Source of the DNA: an uncultured Eubacteriales bacterium
GTDB lineage: Bacteria > Bacillota > Clostridia > Oscillospirales > Oscillospiraceae
DNA length: 25,313 bases
NCBI GenBank assembly: GCA_900546615.1
Contig: URDJ01000038.1
Coordinates: forward strand, 1-25,313
Direction: 5' to 3'
Part shown: positions 22,049-25,313 of the stretch, piece after piece
How positions within the stretch are numbered: the stretch's first letter is position 1
How the letters are laid out: each line of letters begins with the position of its first letter
Program-made: the position numbers and the translations under genes
Notes under the pieces: generated by a model
Told to the model about the DNA's origin: nothing
The model's database searches: none
What the model saw: the letters and a program-made list of their open reading frames with translations, nothing else

Positions 22049-23521
22049 TCAGAAATTGAAGTAGATAAAGGGATTGTAGCTGTCGCCCACGAGCGAGGCC
22101 GTGGAGAGCAGCAGCAGGATTATCGGGATCAGGATATAGGCCAGAAGGTTCCAAAGCCGCTGGCCCGCAGCGCTCCGTCGCAGCCGGCGGCCCAGCCCGT
22201 TCGCCATGCACTTCACAAACGGCGTGCAGGCCACGACGGAGGCCCCGAGCAAAAACAGGTTGTTCTTCAGCAGCGTCAGGCTGACGAAGTCCGAGGCCGC
22301 GTTGCCGTTTAACGTGAACAGGCCCAGGAACACCGTCCAGCCCAGACGCACGTCCGTGAAGTGGAACAGTATCCAGCCCGCGAACACCACGAACACGAGG
22401 TAGATGTGCGGCAGCACATGTAGCTTCTCGAACAGCCGCTTCAAAAACAGCCTTTCAAGGACTATGAACACGAAGAAATACAGGCCCCAGAGCACGAAAT
22501 TCCAGTTCGCGCCGTGCCACAGGCCCGTCAGCGCCCAGACGACAAAGAGGTTGAAGATCGAGCGCGCCTTCGAGCACTGCCGCCCGCCGAGCGGGATGTA
22601 CACGTAGTCCCTGAAAAACGTGCCGAGCGAGATATGCCAGCGCCGCCAGAACTCCGTGACCGTCTTCGACATGTAGGGGTAGTCGAAGTTCTCAAGATAG
22701 TGCATGCCGAGCATCCGGCCCATGCCTATCGCCATGTCGGAGTAGGCGGAGAAATCGAGGTATATCTGCAGCATGAAGGCCGCGACGCCCACCCATGCGC
22801 CGAGGGCCGAGAGCCCCGAGAGGGTGTGGAGGTTCTCGGCAAAGAGCGCGGCGTCGGAGGCCGTGTCGGTTGCGAGCAGGAGCTGGTCGGCCAGCGCGCC
22901 GCAGGGATTGGCCAGCAGGGTCTTCTTCGCAAGGCCCACAGTGAAGCGCGAGATGCCCGGCAGCAGGTCTCTGCTGTCGCGCTCGACAAACAGCTCGTGC
23001 GCTATGGTCTTGTAGCGCACTATCGGCCCCGCCACGCACTGGTGGAACAGCGCGGCGTAGAGCAGCACGTTCAGATAGCTCGGCTGCGCCTCGGCGTCGC
23101 CCCGGTACACGTCCACGACATAGGTCAGCAGCTGGAAGGTGTAAAACGAGATGCCTATGGGCAGGGCGATGTCCGCGATGAAGCCCGGCACCTGCCCGAA
23201 GACGGAGCATACAAGCCCCGAATACTTGAAAAACCCAATGAGCAATATGTCAATGGCACAGGACATCGCGACCCAAAGCCTCCTGCGCCCCTGCGAGGCC
23301 GCGCGCTCCACCCGCAGGGCGCAGAACCACGAGGTCAGCGCCATGAACATCAGCAGCAGCACATACTTCGGCTCGCCCCAGGCGTAGAAGATGAGCGAAA
23401 ACACCAGCAGCGACATGTTTTTGGCCTCCCGGCTCCGGCACAGCACGTACACCAGAAGCGAGAGGGGCAGAAAGGCATATAAAAATACGAGGCTCGAAAA
23501 TACCATGTTTCGCGTCACCAT
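22049..23521 (-). CDS. MBOAT family O-acyltransferase (AlgI/DltB-like)
   Basis: This 490-residue polytopic membrane protein of the AlgI/DltB/PatA group takes an acyl group, usually acetyl, from the cytoplasm and passes it across the membrane to a surface polymer. Around ten hydrophobic segments are visible. Conserved features are FSSLVFLYAFLP at the start, ALPIGISFYTFQLLTYVVDVYRG, HQCVAGPIVRY, FWRRWHISLGTFFRDYVYIPLGG, and the catalytic-histidine motif LTGLWHGANWNF. The length is typical. The start may be the ATG at 23521 or one five codons in (23506); neither has a strong ribosome binding site, and I keep the first. A TTGCGC-17-TATAAT promoter lies directly upstream. It leads an operon with the DHHW partner and a YbaK-like gene. 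Confidence 0.95.
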   Translation of the reverse strand: MVTRNMVFSSLVFLYAFLPLSLLVYVLCRSREAKNMSLLVFSLIFYAWGEPKYVLLLMFMALTSWFCALRVERAASQGRRRLWVAMSCAIDILLIGFFKYSGLVCSVFGQVPGFIADIALPIGISFYTFQLLTYVVDVYRGDAEAQPSYLNVLLYAALFHQCVAGPIVRYKTIAHELFVERDSRDLLPGISRFTVGLAKKTLLANPCGALADQLLLATDTASDAALFAENLHTLSGLSALGAWVGVAAFMLQIYLDFSAYSDMAIGMGRMLGMHYLENFDYPYMSKTVTEFWRRWHISLGTFFRDYVYIPLGGRQCSKARSIFNLFVVWALTGLWHGANWNFVLWGLYFFVFIVLERLFLKRLFEKLHVLPHIYLVFVVFAGWILFHFTDVRLGWTVFLGLFTLNGNAASDFVSLTLLKNNLFLLGASVVACTPFVKCMANGLGRRLRRSAAGQRLWNLLAYILIPIILLLLSTASLVGDSYNPFIYFNF

Positions 23522-23546
23522 ACCATAAATTTACCGAGACCTATGC

Positions 23547-23575
23547 ATTATATACCAACCATCCCCCTCGCGCAA
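23547..23575 (-). promoter_or_regulatory. promoter of the MBOAT operon
   Basis: On the minus strand TTGCGC (23575-23570) and a perfect TATAAT (23552-23547) are separated by 17 bp. The predicted start near 23540 leaves a short leader of about 20 bases. Confidence 0.78.
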
Positions 23576-23596
23576 GGCGTTTAGACAGATAAATAT

Positions 23597-23655
23597 TCGC
23601 AAGGTACCTTGACAACTGTAAAACGAGCTGTTATACTCATAATCGCAAGGTACCT
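23597..23655. repeat. duplicated operator-like repeat around the marR-type promoter
   Basis: The 13-mer TCGCAAGGTACCT occurs at 23597-23609 and 23643-23655. Each copy contains an AAGGTACCT near-palindrome; the first is the full palindrome AAGGTACCTT and overlaps the -35 box, the second lies just after the -10. This is how self-repressing MarR regulators usually bind. Confidence 0.78.
23609..23637 (+). promoter_or_regulatory. promoter of the MarR-type gene
   Basis: TTGACA (23609-23614) and TATACT (23632-23637) are separated by 17 bp, 48 bp before the ATG at 23686. Both boxes are near consensus and are flanked by the duplicated operator-like repeat. Confidence 0.85.
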
Positions 23656-23685
23656 AACTAATTACGACATGGAGAGTTGAAAATA

Positions 23686-24417
23686 ATGACGGAACATGGA
23701 TACGAGGCTGAGGGCCGCTGCCCGGGCTGTCCAAGGCATTGCGAGCTGAGCGAGCCGGGCTGTGAGAGGGGCGAGCAATACGCTCGGGGCATTGAGCCGC
23801 CGGAGTCTGAGCATGCTCACCACTACAGGCCGGATAATGGCTTGGAATGGGCGTCCGGCCCCCACCGCTGGCCGGAAGATAGCGGTCATCATCACCGCGG
23901 TCCCCACGGGCCGGGACCGGGCCCGCACAGGCCCGGGCCTCACGGCCCTCACGGGCCGGGGCCGCACGGGAGAGGGCCGGGGCCGCACGGGAGAGGGCCG
24001 AGGCCGGAGCCGCCCGAGCCGGAGCCGGACAGGGACAGCCTGCTGGGACTGATGCGGCGCTGCGGGCACTATCTGGCCCACCGCGCGGGCGCGGTGAGCA
24101 GCCGCGAGCGGATGCTGAGGCTGCTGGCGGAGCGCGGGGAGATGCAGCAGGCGGATTTTGTGAAGCTGCTGGACCTGCGCAGCGCCTCGGTGAGCGAGCA
24201 GCTGGGCAAGCTCGAGGCTCAGGGTCTGGTGGTGCGCCGCCGCAGCGAGCAGGATCGGCGCGGCGTGACGATCGAGCTGAGCGAACAGGGCCGCGAGCTG
24301 GCGCAGGCCATAGGCGGTCGGGACAGCGAGGGCGCCTTCGGCGCGCTGGACGAGGCGGAGCGCGAGACGCTCAAGGCCCTGCTGGAGAAGCTGCTCTCCG
24401 ACTGGGAGGGCGAGTAA
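23686..24417 (+). CDS. MarR-family regulator with Cys-rich and His/Gly/Pro-rich N-terminal extension
   Basis: This 243-residue protein ends in a normal winged-helix MarR domain (about 117-243): SSRERMLRLLAERGEMQQADFVKLLDLRSASVSEQLGKLEAQGLVVRR is spread over 138-186, with a wing RRSEQDRRGVTIELSEQG. Before it sit two unusual parts. Residues 12-26 hold C12, C15, C19 and C26 (CPGCPRHC...C), and residues 57-104 form a low-complexity stretch rich in Gly, Pro and His that includes two perfect GPGPHGR repeats. The Cys set could bind an iron-sulfur cluster or metal. The ATG at 23686 has GGAGAG nine bases upstream and is preferred over a TTG three codons earlier. The duplicated AAGGTACCT sites in its promoter suggest autoregulation. 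The usual partner, a transporter operon, is not adjacent. Confidence 0.87.
   Translation: MTEHGYEAEGRCPGCPRHCELSEPGCERGEQYARGIEPPESEHAHHYRPDNGLEWASGPHRWPEDSGHHHRGPHGPGPGPHRPGPHGPHGPGPHGRGPGPHGRGPRPEPPEPEPDRDSLLGLMRRCGHYLAHRAGAVSSRERMLRLLAERGEMQQADFVKLLDLRSASVSEQLGKLEAQGLVVRRRSEQDRRGVTIELSEQGRELAQAIGGRDSEGAFGALDEAERETLKALLEKLLSDWEGE
23953..23994 (+). repeat. 21-bp tandem repeat inside the MarR-type gene
   Basis: Two perfect copies of a 21-bp unit (23953-23973 and 23974-23994), followed by the start of a third, encode GPGPHGR twice. A repeat length divisible by three lets it expand or contract without breaking the frame. Confidence 0.9.
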
Positions 24418-24436
24418 AAACAGGCGGAGACGCCCC

Positions 24437-24465
24437 TTTACAAAGGCCGCGGTCTGGTTTACGAT
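24437..24465 (+). promoter_or_regulatory. candidate promoter of the truncated LysR-type gene
   Basis: TTTACA (24437-24442) and TACGAT (24460-24465) are 17 bp apart, 37 bp before the ATG at 24503, which has AAGGGGG upstream. The match is moderate. Confidence 0.45.
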
Positions 24466-24502
24466 GTGACTGGAACGTGACGGATGTAAGGGGGCGTTGT
24501 GC

Positions 24503-25009
24503 ATGAATACCGGCTGGCTGAGGGAGTTTGTGGTGCTGGCGGACACGTGCAGCTATTCGGAGGCGGCGGAGAGGCTGTTCATGGGGCAGTCGAGCCTGTC
24601 GAAGCACATCAAGGCGCTGGAGCAGGAGCTGGGCGTGGAGCTGTTCGAGCGGACGAGCCGGAGGGTGAAGCTGAGTGCGGAGGGCGAACAGCTGCGGGAC
24701 GAGGCCTTTGCGTGTTTGGAGGAGGAGAGCCTGATACACGAGCTGGCGCTGGCCGCCTGCGAGCGCGCGGGCTTTGCGCCGAGGGTGGCGTTCACCTGCC
24801 GCGAGGCGGCGAGCATCAAGGAGCTGATAAGGGGCGGCCTTGGCCTTGCGATACTGACGCAGGCCCAGGCGGCCCCGGCAGACGGGCTGGTGATAAGGCC
24901 CATCCGTCCCAGTGCAGCGACGAGGATAAGCCTGTGTTACAAGCCGGCCGCCGCCCTGTCGCCCGCAGCGCGCGCCTTCCTCGAGTACGCAGCGGCGGGC
25001 GCGCGATGA
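24503..25009 (+). pseudogene. LysR-type regulator with most of the effector domain deleted (168 aa)
   Basis: The first 60-65 residues are a complete LysR helix-turn-helix: WLREFVVLADTCSYSEAAERLFMGQSSLSKHIKALEQELGVELFERTSRRVKLS is spread over residues 5-58. After EGEQLRDEAFACLEEE the sequence jumps, in frame, to what looks like the last third of a LysR effector domain (RAGFAPRVAFTCREAASIKELIRGGLGLAILTQ, then LSPAARAFLEYA). LysR proteins are usually near 300 residues, so roughly 120-130 residues of the domain are missing. The frame is intact and there is a good ribosome binding site, so a short product, possibly a DNA-binding mini-regulator, may be made. I class it as a probable decaying gene. 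Its target is unknown and no divergent gene lies upstream. Confidence 0.7.
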
Positions 25010-25313
25010 CGGTGCCGCGTTAGGCTTGAACGTGGTGCATGTCGTGACGGCGGGTCTGTTTGTTTTACCCAAAGCATCCCCGTAGGGGTGGGGCTCAATC
25101 CCCGCCCCTACGATTTTTGTGCGTTGTTTGGCGTGGCGCGTGACCGTGGCGTTGGTGCGTATCGTGACGGCGGGTCGTCGAGGACGCCGACCCCTACGGG
25201 TGGGTCTGATATCGTACCCCCAGCGTAGCCGTAGGGGCGGGGTTCCATCCCCGCCCGACGTGATGGTTTCGCACTCCCTACCGTTTCCGCACCTGCGTAC
25301 GTTTCGCGTAAAC
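25010..25313. repeat. gene-free tail with GC-rich palindromic repeats
   Basis: No convincing gene is present. CGTGACGGCGGGTC occurs at 25043-25056 and 25163-25176, exactly 120 bp apart, and each copy is followed by a palindrome of the form CGTAGGGGYGGGG-loop-CCCCGCCC (25081-25112 and about 25229-25256). This is the look of short dispersed palindromic elements found between genes in GC-rich gut Clostridia. The first palindrome, a 13-bp stem with one G-T pair followed by ATTTTTG, could also end the LysR transcript. Confidence 0.7.

Noticed and set aside
23953..23994. Short CRISPR-like array
   Set aside because: The copies are directly adjacent with no spacers and encode an in-frame protein repeat.
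24423..24440. Terminator after the MarR-type gene
   Set aside because: GGCG-GAGA-CGCC is only four base pairs and is followed by CCTTTAC rather than a T-run, so it is too weak to call.
1..25313. tRNA, rRNA, insertion sequence or prophage
   Set aside because: I looked for cloverleaf-like stretches, CCA ends, transposase motifs and integrase or phage structural genes and found none. The palindromic tail at 25010-25313 is the only mobile-looking DNA.

Overview
The window reads as a chromosomal segment of a GC-rich, anaerobic, probably spore-forming Clostridia-type Firmicute. An Oscillospirales-like genome is my best guess, and it is inference. The signs are a PdaB-type sporulation deacetylase, a type III glutamine synthetase, a NitR-like ANTAR regulator beside glnA, a 2-hydroxyacyl-CoA dehydratase operon with its activase, AGGAGG-type ribosome binding sites and sigma-A-like promoters with 17-bp spacers. 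I see no rRNA, tRNA, CRISPR array, transposase or phage gene.

Region 1 (1-4542) is a metal and radical-enzyme island. On the minus strand a CooC-like ATPase precedes two 2-hydroxyacyl-CoA dehydratase-family subunits and the start of their ATP-dependent activase, which runs off the left edge. Diverging from it on the plus strand are a very histidine-rich 112-residue protein and a CooT-family small nickel-binding protein. Together they look like a nickel-handling set (CooC-, CooJ-like and CooT-type) without any CO dehydrogenase in view.

Region 2 (4554-16815) is a glutamine island. From a 281-bp divergent control region, glnA - ANTAR regulator - pyrG run leftwards and glnN - asnB - purA - glmS - guaA run rightwards. 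Two types of glutamine synthetase are thus linked to four glutamine amidotransferases (PyrG, AsnB, GlmS, GuaA). Each divergent transcript starts with an RNA leader that can fold either into an intrinsic terminator or into a small hairpin whose six-base loop reads xAGGAx. The ANTAR protein encoded between glnA and pyrG is the obvious candidate to bind these loops and prevent termination. This is the most interesting regulatory system in the window.

Region 3 (16774-20110) holds a low-molecular-weight tyrosine phosphatase whose promoter lies inside a perfect inverted repeat, a convergent PdaB-like polysaccharide deacetylase, a class I aminotransferase, and a small secreted protein with one InlB-like repeat domain. 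Strong terminators separate the units.

Region 4 (20120-23575) is a minus-strand operon of an MBOAT O-acyltransferase, a DHHW/AlgJ-like extracellular partner with a proline/threonine-rich linker, and a YbaK/EbsC-family deacylase. The first two suggest O-acetylation of a cell-surface polymer.

Region 5 (23597-25313) holds a MarR-type regulator with an unusual Cys- and His/Gly/Pro-rich N-terminus and two identical operator-like repeats around its promoter. It is followed by a LysR-type gene that has lost the middle of its effector domain, and then by about 300 bp of gene-free DNA containing GC-rich palindromic repeats.
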